A DNA stretch of 64,000 nucleotides from contig OU342631.1 of the NCBI GenBank assembly GCA_910589415.1, forward strand, positions 20,026,001 through 20,090,000, written 5' to 3'. This document shows positions 35,910-49,234 of the stretch, in pieces. The notes beneath the pieces are model-generated. The model was given only the letters and a program-made list of their open reading frames with translations. It ran no database searches and was not told the DNA's origin. The position numbers and the translations under genes are program-made. The stretch comes from Malachius bipustulatus. Its lineage: Eukaryota > Arthropoda > Insecta > Coleoptera > Melyridae. The stretch's first letter is position 1. Every line of letters begins with the position of its first letter.

Positions 35910-36899
35910 TTCCCACATTAAACAAATTTATGGGTTCGTTAACCTAATTTAGTTTTTGAATCTGTAGGAAAATGTCATCACAGTCGCGTTATAGCTACTC
36001 GTACAAGTTGTGGTGGCTGTTGATTTAACCTACGTTGATGATTATCTGGTCGGTACTAACCATACGATTTTAGATATAGATAGGTAGATGTATGTTTTCG
36101 CTATAAATACTAAGTTTAGAACCGGGATATTCCTGGTTTATATTAACTTGTCGATCATAATATTTACGCCTTGCTATTAATACGGGAGTTACTCTCTTTA
36201 GTGTTCAGTTATTGTAGTCAATAAATTTACCGTAAAAAAACTATCTATGATCAGGCTGTTAAATTTTTTTTGTAGTCTTATCAAGATTATAAAAAAATAA
36301 TCAAAACTCTTAAAAAATTCCCTTAGGATTTGTTAAATTGAAACAGTCATTAATGACTGAATTATACTGATATTATAAAAATGATGTAAGACCTTTGACG
36401 TTCATGAGGATGAACGGCTAATTCTTCAGGAGATAATATTTTGAGAATTTTTGAGTAAAAAATGAACATCAAGGTTTAACTCAAACTTAACAAATTATAC
36501 AACATTATATAAAATTAATGCTTTTCAATGATGTGCTTTAATAAGGGGCATCCTGTATACATAATGACTTCAGTGATCTAACGATTTTTTTACACCAAAT
36601 CCGAATGCTTCCTAGAAGGTCTGCTAAGTTTTCAAAATTTCTTTCATTTCACCAGACTATTAATGCGGTAATAGCTGTTTGAAAATCAATAAAATGAAGT
36701 TGCGGCGAACTACACAGGATGTGGACTTTAACTGGAACTATTTCTCTAGAAAATCAGGGAAGAGTATATGAAAAAAATGCAAAAACGAGTAAATTGAACG
36801 CAAAAATTTTGTCAACTACTTTGTCAAACTTCACAGGCGAGTAGAACATGAGAGAAACAAAGTCGGTTAAAAAATTAACAAAAACAAGACAAAAATAAA

Positions 36900-37485
36900 T
36901 ATGAAGGCTAAACGAACACGAACTAGTAGACAGTAGCTTCAAATACCTAGACTCTACCATAAAAAACGACGGAAACCGCAGGCAGAGGTTCAAAGACGAA
37001 TTGGCATGACAAAAAGCACCACGAATCGGCTGACTAAAATATGGCAAGATCGATCGACTTCCTAAAGAACGAAAATAAGACTTCTAAAAACTTTTAGACT
37101 TGTCTTCTCCATTTTCTTATACCTGCTGAAACTTGGACCTTCCGTGCTCGTAAACGTCAAAAGATCGACGCTTTCGAGATGGGGTGTTGGACGCGAATGC
37201 TGCGAATATCTTGGACCGCTCATCGCACAATTGTCTTTATTTTAAATAAACTGAAGATAAAAACTAGATTGTCATCAATATGTCTATAGGGACTCTTTCG
37301 ATTTTTTGGCCACGTGGCTCGCAGGGATGGAGATAACCTGGAGGGACTAATCGTATCTGGACATGTTCCTGGAAAGAGGTAAGAGGTAGATCGCCAACCA
37401 GATCACCTGATCAGGTGCAACAAAGTACGGACATTCCGTCAAGCTTTTCGAGATGCAGAGGACAGAACAAAGTGGAAACAGTTGG
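36900..37485 (+). mobile_element. LINE 3' fragment (RT C-terminal region)
   Basis: Plus-strand frames give VDSSFKYLDSTIKNDGN, then TWTFRARKRQKIDAFEMGCW and TRMLRISWTAHRT. After a shift come FGHVARRDGDNLE and FRDAEDRTKWKQLVE. This is the conserved end of RTE-like LINE ORF2 proteins (usual form RRIDAFEMWCWRRMLRISW..). The palm and catalytic box are missing, and at least four frame breaks are present. It lies in the 8.6-kb intron of the DPP-like gene, opposite in orientation to that gene. Confidence 0.7.
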
Positions 37486-37489
37486 TAGA

Positions 37490-40400
37490 ATATTTCGGTA
37501 GAAAGAGAGGTAATAGCAAAATCAAAATTTTCCTCAACCGACAAGGAAAACAGACTTTTGATGGTTGGGCTGTTTTTTTGAAAGTCGAGGTAGAAAAAGA
37601 CGTTAAAAAATTAAGCCTCCTTGAGTTGTTTTTTTTTTTGACTATAGTTGTGGTGAAAAACATTTTTACTTGCACCAACTACAAGAGAAATATTCGAGTT
37701 TTCATTGTGTGTGATATTTACACTTTTACTCGCCATTTAACTTTGCTAAATTTTCTACAGTTTTCAGAACATTGCGATAAAAAATCTCACAGTGATTGCT
37801 CAGGTTGCAAGTACACTAGCGTACAGTAATCGTGAGTGATCATGCAGAAAAATTTCCGCCTAGTTTTAAAGCTGGAAAGCGGGTAAAAATTCTCTTGATT
37901 AGGTCGTTTTATAATAAAAAGTTGACACTTTTAAATGAATAATCACCACCGTATGCTTAAATATTCATTAAATATTTCAGCAGTGATGAAAATTAATTAA
38001 CTTCTGCTGAAGTCGGCAATGTGAATCCTGCTTGATATTTCACGTTACCACAGCGAGAGTGTAGTTGGGGGTTGATGGGGTTAGTTTTGTACGTGAAATA
38101 TATCGTGAGAGTGACTAATTTAGGTGCCGCTGCCGCTACGAATATTCACAGAGGCGTGTAAAATGCGAACTCCTGTCAGGATATGTGAATTTTCAACCGA
38201 TTTTTAATTTCCTGTTTCGCTTTGGTTTGATCAATGCGAACACCGTGCGTTTGCCTGTGATAAATGCAATTGAGCACGAGTCGGAACATAATTTTTTTCT
38301 TGGATAATCTGTCTTGGTCAGACCATAATGGGGAATGTTACTCACAATTTTTGAAACATCGCTGTTTATTTTTTTAAATGAGGGAAAAAAATCTCTGTAA
38401 ATTATTTACTATCTACCATTAGAGATAAAATTGTAAATTTAGAGATAAATAATTAAGCATCCAACATAATGAAGCTCATGAAAGTTTACAAATGCTCTAT
38501 GCGGTTGATGTATAGGAAAATACAATACCTTTCTACTATTATAAAAGAGAAATTTTTATTCAAGACACATCTACTTATTTTCTATTGAAAACTAATTTTC
38601 ACAACGCAAAATAATGCAATCAAATCTAGATTGTGCTATGTGCTTCATTGTTAATATAGTGCTTATATTATCAAGGGAAAGAGATACCTAGTGTGATTAT
38701 GCTACTGTTCCAAATGTAGTAATGCAGAACATAAAGCTAATTCATGCAATTACATTTTGCGAGCTGTACGTAGATTATATTATCTAACTGGATCAAATCA
38801 AGATTTGTTTTCAAATTTGGATGATATATCTACTTTCTCGAGACCTTTCTATTTCTATATGAATTTTATTTACATATTAAGGGTGATCATGGGAAATCAA
38901 TATTGAAATTTATGTAATGATTTATTTTATGGGTTTAATAATAATCCACCAATTATAAAAATAATTTTGTTCACAACAGTAGGCATATGAAATACCATAG
39001 AGTACAATTTCTTCTCCAGGGTAGTAGAAAATCATCACTTAAGCACGTTAGATCCGATTTTAGGTTGCAGTAATGAATTGAATCGGGTCCAATTTGAGTT
39101 AAACTCGATCCTCACCAATTTAGATCTACGGCTTTAACAGGATCTTTTCAGGAGTGTACAAAAACCTATCCCACTTCTGATGGCCTTTTTATTATAACAT
39201 TGAGAAAGGTTTAAAGTTGTGGGATTATTATTGTTACATATTATATATTATAGGCAGCTCAAAACGAATTGCATGATGTAGGTATTATTATAAGTATAAC
39301 TAATAGTATAATATATATAATATTAATGCGAGGAGGTCTAACAATGCTTTTTGCAACTTATAGCTCAGGTTCAAGTGAAAAAGACTATTTGGAGCCTGAA
39401 TAAATCACAAAAAGCAAACAACGTACGTCCCATAAGTTTTGAGGAAAGAGTGTCTCATATACGAAATAAATTGAAAACTAATCCTTCGATTAAGGTGGCT
39501 TTGATAAGACAGGTTCGCTATTAACGGAGTTTTGATCGATATGCCATCTTTGACAGTATGTAATTACAGTGTTGTATAAACTTGAACTTCAGAAATTCTT
39601 GGATGAGCAGAAAAACTCGATAATATATGAAGAATATGTAAGGGAGTGGAATATTTCAGTGGCTTCGATTTATCTTAACATATCGTTTGAGAATTAAGAC
39701 TCTGTAAAAGAGAGTATACCCCACTCATCATCCTAATGATTAAATAATAATAATGTTCTGGATCAAATCTAGTTTGAAGCCAGTAGGTATGAGAAACAAG
39801 CCAGTCATTATTAGTTTTTGTGGATAAACAAACAAAAACATTGATTTAGTGGCGAGGAGAGACAAATGGCAAAATTTCCCCAGGCTAGATCAATAGAACT
39901 TTGGGCTCGTCTCTCTAGAGAGGTTCATGTTAATGACTCAAAAAGTGGAACAGTATCGTCATGGATTTCTCAGAAAATACGAGAAATTGACGCTGGAAGG
40001 GTTCTAAGACTAATGACGCACGTAAGGCTTTAATTATTCACTAAAGAAAAACCAGGGACCACTAATCCCAATTTAAACTTATATTTTAATTAGGTATACG
40101 TGTTCGAGTAGGACCTAATAAATTCTACTTACATAATATATAAAATTCAAACGGGTGGCTGAATGAGCTAGTTGTCGAGGCCAAAATTACTTACATAGTT
40201 AAGACCGATGTTAAAAAAAATTCCAAAGAGAAAAAACTTGTATATTTTTTTCCTAAATACTTCAGGGACATACGTTATTACTACCTCAGACTATATTACC
40301 ATTAGTAGAGAGTAAATACTAAAACTAAGTCAGTACTCATTCCTTTAAAGACATACCACTAAATCCATTCCGGATGCACTAGATAGGTAGGTTAAAGTTA

Positions 40401-42160
40401 AAGGTCGATTAAGGCATAATAAATATTTAAGGTGAAATCTTCCTTTTTTTAGCTTAAATAATATCGACTTCCAAAATTTACCAAAGTTACTACCTTTTCT
40501 TAAACTTGCGATTGTTTTTTGTTTAAAGCCTCAAGATTTTGAAAGAGAGACTGCAAACATTTTTGAAAAATTGTAGAAAATGGGGCTTTTTTGCAAAACA
40601 GATTTTTCAAAATATTGATTTGTATCAAAATATTTTTGGTTACCAAAAAAGGTAAAAAGTCTTAGATTGAGAATTCCTTAAGTATTCTGTCAATATTTCA
40701 GAATTACTAAGGTCTTGATTTAAGTTAAAATACATTTACAGCTGTCGAAAAACGTGAAGAGCTTCCTAAATTGAGAATTATTCACGTTTTCAAAGAAAAC
40801 AAATGCATGAATAAAAAAAAAATAATTAACCTTAACTTTTGTTACAATATTAGGGGATTTAAAAATTTACAAGATCGATATGTACATCAAAAGTAAAATT
40901 GAGAAAGTTTGAAAAAAATAGAAAATTCTGGAATTTTAATCGTCAAGATTGTGGTTAAAAATAATCCAGTTGTCAAAAGTGCATGATCATAGAATCTATG
41001 ATGTGGTCATTCTTTTTTCAAATACGTAGCTCCAACTGATTTTTTTTAAATCAGCATCTTTTAGGAAATTAAAGAAAAAAAATTCGACTTTAAAGCCTAA
41101 TTTTATATAAAAATAATCTGCTTTTTTTAACTTTTAATCAAAAATAATATACTCAACTAAAATCATTAGATAATTAAAAGTACGAGTACTTAGGTATAAT
41201 ATTAAAAAGTAATTCCAAAAAAAGTAATAGTTAGTCAAAAAGTAATCAAATTTCATCGGCATATAGACTAACTCTAATCAACGACTGCTTTTTGACTGAT
41301 CTAAACGCGAGGAAAAAAATCAAAGCAGACCGAAATCTCCCGAAATCAATCCCATTTGATATATTCATTGAGATATTTCACATGCCAGAAATACGCTTTA
41401 TATTCTAGAAACCTTTTTAATCCCTTTCAAGGACTGCTGCTATAGGACTAAATAAATTCTCCAGCCCTTGATGCTACCTACTTATTTATGAGATTCAAGG
41501 ACTTTAAAGGGAAGAAGGAGAGTACTTAAATCTTACTTTGAGGTCAAGCCAGAAGAGAAATGTGTGAACTTTTATGGAGACTCATAGACTACTTGCGGTA
41601 ATCTTAGTCACAGAAAAGAAACAATTTGATTTATTTATTATTTTTGCGGACTTGTAGATAGCAACGATGAAAGAGATAATAATAAATCAAGTGTTTTTTT
41701 TTATTTTCTTTTATAGGTAGGTACCTTCAATATAGATTTTAAAAAATATGACCAATTAATAACGTTTGAGCAAAATTATTTCATCAATTCCATCATTAAT
41801 TTTCAATATATGAGGAGAAAATTAATCATTTCATGCGGTGTTGACTGCATTTGAATTATGCAACGCTTATTACATAAGCGTTCCTGGTTGCTATATGCTG
41901 AATATTTTATGGGATTATTTGGCTTTAGGTAATTTTGCTAGTCGCTAGGAAGTTTTTGGATTATTTGTCGCATAGCTCTGCTCATCCCGCAAGCAGAGTT
42001 TATGAGAAAAACGAAGACCTAAATATCTATTATCGACCTTAATCGACTTGAAAAACTAATAATTAGTATATAGAATAGTGTATGTCATACGATATAGGTA
42101 GGTCTAGAATACATACAATATACAATAGTGGTGTGTTGTCCTTGGAGTACTGACCTCTTC
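37490..42160. other. Intron of the DPP-like gene, unannotated
   Basis: Apart from the SINE fragment at 40.1 kb, nothing is identifiable. 38040-38330 is richer in GC and non-repetitive. Confidence 0.4.
40135..40220 (+). mobile_element. 5'-truncated SINE fragment
   Basis: The run GGGTGGCTGAATGAGCTAG, later AGTTAAGACCGATG, then an A-run, matches the 3' part of the SINE at 10074-10345 (its minus-strand GTGTGGCTAAAGAGTTCG and AGTTAAGACCGATGC). A gap of about 25 bases lies in the middle. Confidence 0.45.
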
Positions 42161-42170
42161 GGAACCTACC
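42149..42170 (-). promoter_or_regulatory. Two in-frame alternative 5' splice sites
   Basis: Donor candidates GAG|GTAGGT and GAG|GTCAGT lie 15 bases apart at the end of the first coding exon. Both keep phase 0, so use of the distal one inserts five residues (VGSEE) just before the transmembrane exon. Which one is used cannot be decided from sequence alone. Confidence 0.4.
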
Positions 42171-42323
42171 TCGGCCTTCTTGGCCTTAGGATCGGCGACC
42201 TGAAGCGTCTCATCGGGAGGCAGGCGCCACTCGTTCCGGTCCGCATGCACATTAGCGTGCATTCCGCTAGGCGCCTCGGCTTACGAACCCTGTACGCCGC
42301 CACTGTCCTGACTCTCGCCTCAC
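42170..42323 (-). CDS. DPP10: DPP6/DPP10-like protein, first coding exon (residues 1-31)
   Basis: The exon begins after a pyrimidine-rich acceptor (TTGTTTTCAG). Its first 61 bases are leader, and the ATG is at 42262-42260. An in-frame TAA lies 18 bases upstream of that ATG, so this is the real start. It encodes a polar, charged cytoplasmic N-terminus beginning MHANVHADRNEWRLPPDE and ending DPKAKKAE, in phase 0. GC content is far above the surroundings. Two possible donors occur 15 bases apart, GTAGGT at 42169 and GTCAGT at 42154. The downstream one would add VGSEE in frame. The next exon is 8.6 kb away at 33551. The family assignment comes from the downstream exons; this one alone would not be diagnostic. 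Confidence 0.82.
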
Positions 42324-43175
42324 CTGAAAACAATTGCAAAAAATATAATTATCAATAATTTTTTAGATATTGGAAAAATGCACTAGTAAAATGTGGGAAA
42401 TCATTTTTTTTATAGGTTTCCACAACCACGTTTATTATAATCAAAAAGAGTATATTTTCTCATTATTTTCAAATAATTTGAGCGTTACCTCGATCGAGGT
42501 TTTTTCTTAAATTTCTGCGCATCGGTATGAGTTAATTATTGACGACCCCTAGCCCTAGCAAGAAATAAAGGAGCCCGCCTTTTTCAGAAACTCTGAGGGT
42601 TGACAGAGTAGTTCGAGAAATAATTCTTATTTAGTATTAGGTGATTTTTCCTGGACATAACTATTATTATTTAATATGTTTCAATAGATAATAGAGAGGT
42701 AGGTAAGTATAATCTTAAGGAGTCGATTGTCTAATTCGTGTCCAGTGATACAAAACATTAGAGGCTTTTACTTTATGACCAAACAATAGATAGAATTTCA
42801 ATTAAACGCGCAGTAGCAGTGCGTTCTCTCATTTCGATCTCGAACCAACGTTTCAATATTTCAAGGCCTTTTTCCACAGACGAATGCGTCCCCTAAGGCG
42901 TCATCGTCTCCATACCGATAGAGACGGCGTGAAAAAATAATCAAACGTAGCCGTGGAAAATTCCACCCGGCTGCTTATTTCATCTCCACACATAAACTCG
43001 GCCTCCTCCTCATGCATATTTTCCAGCCTTGATGTTTTTATTCAGTAACCCCCTTTGTGAGGTAAGATCAAAAAGAAACTATCATTTTTTTGCGCGGAGT
43101 CTCTATTCAACGTTTCTTGACTAGAAAAATAGAAACGGACGCCTTGAAAAGACGGTGAATAATTATTTTTCTTAC

Positions 43176-43237
43176 CCGTTGCAGATAAAGTGTGGCGCTG
43201 CAGCTCAGTGCCGTAGTCTGAGTTCAACAGGTCCGGC
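43176..43237 (-). other. 5'UTR exon of DPP6/10-like gene
   Basis: This 62-base exon has a clean acceptor (CTTGTTCCAG before 43237) and donor (GTAAGA, after 43176). It is moderately GC-rich inside AT-rich flanks. Joined to the next exon at 42323 it contains no ATG, and the first ATG of the joined transcript is the proposed start at 42262. I therefore read it as untranslated leader. The intron to the ATG exon is about 850 bases. The transcription start is not visible; further 5' exons could lie upstream. The exon call rests on splice signals and position only. Confidence 0.55.
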
Positions 43238-46200
43238 CTGGAACAAGAAGAGGCTGACATTAGATAAATGAAGGTTTCCGGTGTAATAAATTTGTCAGCT
43301 TTAAAATATTTTTCAACACTCTCTTGGTAAGGAAAAGCCGAAAAACCGCTATCTGAATCCCTTGTAAAAGAGAGATGTGATTTCGGATAAAATATACAGG
43401 ATATTCTTTTTTAGTTTTCTCTGCAGGAACACAGCTAGAGCAAAGCATATTGGTCAAAGGTTTCTGTGCAGTAAATAAAAAAATCAATTATTTGACGCAA
43501 TATTTTTCAAAAGAATCCCTCCCTTTATTTATTTTTTCTCAAGAAACCCAATAAATAGTTGCCGTCTAAGAAATTCACAAAAGTGTTATTGTTCGGCCTT
43601 TTTCTTTTGTCTGGAAAGTTGCCATCTCATTATTTTCTGTCCTTATGCACGGTATACACAGCCGCCTGTAACAGAATCTTCTATATATTTCAGTTTCACT
43701 ATTAACCACAAACGAAGGACATTTTCAACGTCGCCATTCCAAGATTTCCCCAATTTTTCTTCCCTTTAGAAAATCCATACGGTGGAAATGTCGATATCGC
43801 AAAAAATAGCCCATCAAACTTCAATGATCCCTCTAAGAGCCACTCAGATTTAACTTACGACCGCTTACGTGATTTACGTATGTATTATCATTCCAGTAAA
43901 GACCTGAAGTAAATAGATCACTTTCAAATCGACCATAAATAAATCAGCATTGGAAAATATAGGTAGGTATTCGTATTTTATATCCCGACAGTGAATCTGA
44001 GTCATAAAAAATCATCTCAAAGAGGAAACAACGCTAGAGAAGTTATGAAAAACAAACATATCATCCTCAGAAGTGACACTTTTGCAGAAATCAGATCCGC
44101 ACAACATCCCTTGATAACCTTTTATTCGTTTTCTGGAATTCTCCCCAAAGCACTAAACGCTGGGATTCACTCCCTTATCACAATCCCCTACACCTTACAC
44201 AAGAAACGCGATCCTTGTAAACACGAACTTCAAGAAAATTATTCCTACCTTCTTGCAAATGCAATTACTTTTCCCTTAAAAGCTCTAAAGTATACCTACG
44301 CTTAATCACAGTAGCGTTCTGGGATGGAATAGTGAAAGATAGAAGAATTGTGTAAAATAATGCCGTAAAATAAAACATTTATAGTCGGCATAAAAGCGTT
44401 TATTGCCGATACATCTTCTTATACACTCCTCTTTCAGAGTTATTGATTTTTCTGGATGTTTGTTTTGCAAACAGACAAGTTTTCCTTAAAAAGGTGTGTT
44501 GAACTTAAGCCGTCAAAACAAATCCCCAGAATTCATAAAATTTGATAAAATATAGACGTAATGAATTATCTTATCTGAACTGTAAATATTTTATTACATT
44601 TTTAAGTTTCCCCACACGTCCTAACCAATCAATACTCCATTTGTTTTTTATATCTCGCATTTCAATCCAGACAAGGAAGTTAAGCCCTCAGATCAGTGAA
44701 GGGGAAACCCTGAGCTCCGGTCTTAATTTTTTCAGTGCAATAAAATGTAACTCGAGAAAGGGGGAAACTCGAAAGGGGCAGAGTTAGCAGTCCATGAATC
44801 AAACAGACACAACTGTTGACACTGAGTAACTACAATGATGCGAAAAAGTTTGCTTAGAAGACCATTAAACTCGGGATTGTCAGTGAGATATTTATGTTTA
44901 TCTTGATAAATATAACTATAAGTAAATATTTGACATAAATTACACCATGTTTCTTCGCTACGTATATTCTTTCTCTGCAGACATACATAAACACGAAAAG
45001 GATACGTGTGTTTATTCTTAACCATTATTTACATCAGTTGTCGATAATTATCATTATTGTCATCAGCTTATCAGCTTGACACTGGAAGGTATAGGTAATT
45101 TGATGTTTTTATAAACAAAAATTACATAAGTAGTAATAAATTAAGGTAACAAAAGAAATTATACCAACAAGCCAAAAACTGTCGTATCTTTTGGAATTTT
45201 ATTAATGAAAGAAGCGGATAAATCACGCCAAAAAAAACGTATTTTTTTGCACAATACCATAAAAGATGTCAAAAGATACAAACGTCTGAACTTTTGTATC
45301 AAGATCAGACCTGGAGTATAATCAAAATGACCAATTCTGTCATTCTCTCATGGTCAGATGACTCACGTAATTATGGCTGTCATGACAGGAATGTCATATT
45401 CTAATACAGCATGCTAGAATAATTTCGCGCATGTTCGAAATCGCACGGCGGTGACGAACTATTTTGTGATAAGTCTATTTTGATGATAAGACGCTTAAGG
45501 TAGCGTCTTCTGTAACTATATTTTCCAAAGTGGATATCAAAAATATCAGTTTCAAAAAATTAGATGCGGATTGTTCCGATAACAACGTCCCCAAAACTGT
45601 TTAAGATTTTAAATTTTTTAGAAAATTGAAGATACCGACCTAATCTGGTTTAATTTCAATGAACAAAAATTCTGATTAATCATCGTGGACAAAATAATTG
45701 CACAAGCGATTGGACGATACAGGTTATCGAGACGGAAAACGATCTAATCCATATAAACGCACCCATCTCCAATAAAGCCATTTAACTGAAATCAAATAAT
45801 TATAGATATATGGAGTCAAAAATGCGTTAAGGAACCACATAAATATGGAAGAACTCACAAATTAGAACAGCTACGAAAAAGCCATATTTTTACTCTCTAA
45901 AAAATGTCAGGAAGGAAACGAAATTTTCCAAATGGAATTAGACAAGAATTCCAGGAATATCCTTTACATTCTAATCCACCTTGCTGGTAAACGTTGATCC
46001 TACAACCGCCTTTTTGGCCACTATCAACCTATTGAACTAATGGCAATAGCGCTTTTTTATTTTTAGACTTTTCTGATTCTCCAGAGCTGTGCCATTAAGT
46101 GAAGATTGATATGTAGTTATCCTTTGTCAAAGTCCAAGTCATGTTCTACCCAATTTTCTTGCCATCAAGGAGATATAGAGCTAAATTGGAGCTTTCTTTT

Positions 46201-48083
46201 TCTTAGAACGTAGTAGCAAGATTTTATCTTTCCTAGACGTATTAAAGGTACCTATATCTAAACTTGCGTAACAGTATTAATCCTGCATGTATAAAGCATC
46301 AGGTAGTTAATAATAATAGACCTGGCTCCACTGATATCCAGTATACGCAGTGTCTCCCTAAGAGTCGTAAGTTATCGTCGTTGGATGTTCCCAGAGTCGA
46401 CTAAGTTGCAAGCTGGATTAAGGCCGAATTTAAATTAATGAATTTATTGTTGCCCGGACCGATCCCTATCCTAGCAAAGTATGCACAGATCCATTACGCA
46501 GACCATATCCACAGGATTACGATTCGGGGAATTAATTGTAAATTTAGAATGTTATGAAATCATACTACACCACTACAGCATATTAATTACTCGGTTCCAA
46601 AATTTTGAATTTTGTCCCTTGGCTACTAATTAGTTAAACGATCCGGAATAGCAGGAACATTTGGTTGTTTTCCAGAACGAGCCGACAAATAAATCTCACC
46701 AGAATATTCGTTTTTGTCGTAATCAAATTCTAGTTATGATGTATAACTTTTAAAACATCCATTCCGTGAGTTTTTGTTTGTGCGAGAAGGAATCGAGGTC
46801 TCGGCAATGAAGTAACCTCAATTCAGTGAATGCATATAATCCCGGAGCTCTATATCTGCGGACAACATCATTAATCTTTTTCTTGATCTCTCACTTTTCC
46901 TAACCCTTTATTGTCTTTACTTTGTTGAAGAACAGAAGAGGTCGTTTGTTAGTTCCCTGGCAAAGATGAAGTACCTTTATAAATATCTTTAACCTCTTTA
47001 ACTTAACTATAACTTTGATTAATAGAGGGGAGTTTTGTGATCGCGAAGGGATCTAGGCTGTGGAAATTATGGTAATTTTCTATTTGATCCCTCTCATTTT
47101 CACATCTCGAGGGTTGTTTTTTTTTTACATATTTTAGGTTTATAATTCGGGAAGGAGTTTGTAATTTTTAATGTAATTTAAAGAGCTGCTTCCAGCGCTA
47201 ATTATTATAGCTAAGGTATTTTATTTTTAGTTTAAAGACAGTTTAGAACCGTCACGTTCAGATTTTATATTCAGATTGTTACTAGCACAAAGAAACAGTT
47301 TTCTACTATTTATAGACTACCTTTTTCCCAGGTCGATAAAAACATTGACATTTATTCACATCATTTGCATAATTGTCGACTAGCACTTATTCGCTTCTCA
47401 GTTTATGAAACGGAACTTATTTTTGCATTTCCAGATTTCCGCATCGATTCACCCGAGCCGGGAAAATAGAGCAATTAAGTTAATTCATAAAGAGATAAAG
47501 AAATAAATTTCACAGTCTTGAGTATACCTTCTTAATTAAATTTAACACGATTGGTTGGTTTTTGTGCTAAATATCATTATTAAATTTCCTCCACTTCAGT
47601 CAAACTCTAAAAATTCCAACACTTGAAATTTTATTTCATCCCTTACTTGCGTGGGACATAATTCGGTATCGATTTTATGGAGGTTTGAATTTTTTGAAGA
47701 AACCCTGCATTTTCAATAATTCTAAGAGGAAAAAAATATCCGTTAGAGTTGTTTGAAGAGGAAAGCTTGTTCAAAAATTATTAGTGAAAATATGAAATTT
47801 TTATATAGAATTGAAAAACTAGAAAATGTGGCGGAGGGAACTTTTAATAAAAAAATATTTATATTTTTTTGACCAATTCGATTTTAGTCTGACAGGTAAA
47901 AAGTTTCTTATTATAATTTTTCAGTTAAATAAATTTATTTCTCTTCTTGCAATTAAGTTGAAATTCTTTCATCGTTTCACAAGTTTTTTTTTATTTTTTT
48001 ATTATTCAATTTTCTCTTTCCTTCTACCTCCCTTCCTATAAACATGAGTTCTTGAATCCTGAACACAACGATAGAAGAATGCT
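43238..48083. other. Upstream of known exons, gene-free
   Basis: No ORF with recognisable motifs. The promoter of the DPP-like gene could lie here, or the leader could be spliced from further away. 46330-46560 is a non-repetitive GC-richer block. Confidence 0.35.
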
Positions 48084-48460
48084 TATAATGAATGTAGCAG
48101 ACCTGAATTAAATTATAATCAATATTTGCCAGAAATTACAAATTTAAATTCAAGATTCAAGTTATACATAATCTTAAATAATTCAAGCAAGATTAGCATC
48201 CAGTGTTAAAGAAAAAATTTACCATTTGAAATTAAAATGTATATTTCAGAAAATTAAAAGATATGCGATTCGTCTTAGCGTTAATAATGAAATTTGTGTT
48301 TATTTATGTGGAAAGCTGCTGTCGCTTTATGAGGTAAATATAAAACTTTAATCCTAAGAAAATTTTAAAGGGACAATTTCCGAGTTGCTTTAACGCTCCA
48401 TTATAATGCCTTTTACACTGGAATGGAAGTTCTACACCCACTTCAAACACTTTTCGGAAG
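48084..48460. repeat. Dispersed repeat, copy 1
   Basis: It shares GAATTAAATTATAATCAATATTTGCC and scattered further blocks, such as TTTCAGAAAATTA and the region near TTCGGAAG, with 53554-53915 in the same order. No ends or coding sequence were recognised. Confidence 0.45.
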
Positions 48461-48555
48461 CTAAGTGCGTTCCATTAAGTAAAAGTAGGGTAAAAAAGTT
48501 TCTCTCATATGTCGTCATACAAATGAATTAATTAAAAAAACTTTGAGGTTATTTA

Positions 48556-49147
48556 CAGAGTGGGCCACGGTATACGAAACGGTTCCTTATAGGAAAACGG
48601 TTGGATATTTTTCCAAGATTTTTTACAGGTATATACAGGTTGATCAGAGGAACAATTTAAAAATATTTTACATTATACAGGGTGTCCCCACAAAAAGATA
48701 CATATCAAAGTTATGATTTTTCTTATGGAACGCCCTGTATTTTAGATCATTTTTAGACTCTATGGGTAAAATAAAGGTAAGTTACTGTTATGTTACCTAT
48801 ACCTAATATGGATACTTTTTCAAATATTTCAATATTTCTAAATGTACAGCATAATTTAAAAAAATATATTCTGTCCTAAAGAAACAGACTTCCAGCTTGA
48901 CATTAAGCTCAATCCTAAGAGTAAAAGTCCAATTTCAGATTAACCACTTTTATATTACAAAAAAATTATACAGGGTGATAATTAATTAGCAAAACATCAT
49001 GTCAATATTCACGGTCAGATTACTTGGCTATTTTAAATAGCACGCCCTGTACGTAACGACAGAATACGATTCAAAATTTTATTCTCTTTTGATCTGCATT
49101 GAGGTTTACTATACCTAACTCTAATAATTACTGAGTAATTTGACTTT
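48556..49147. repeat. Left terminal inverted repeat of the mariner element
   Basis: Matches the reverse complement of 50488-51069 over almost its whole length. It includes AATAGCACGCCCTGTACGT and CTGCATTGAGGTTTACTAT. It contains secondary copies of the terminal-type motif (TACAGGGTGTCC near 48678 and ACAGGGTGAT near 48972). Confidence 0.9.
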
Positions 49148-49234
49148 ATTCTATTATGAAAAATTAAAGCAAAACATAAATAACGATATTAACAGTAAAA
49201 ATGTAAATGAACAAATTGACTACCAAAATAAAAG

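Noticed and set aside
43042..43260. 72-codon minus frame starting MSASSCSRP
   Set aside because: Its ATG lies in the intron upstream of a strong acceptor; the exon is better read as untranslated leader.
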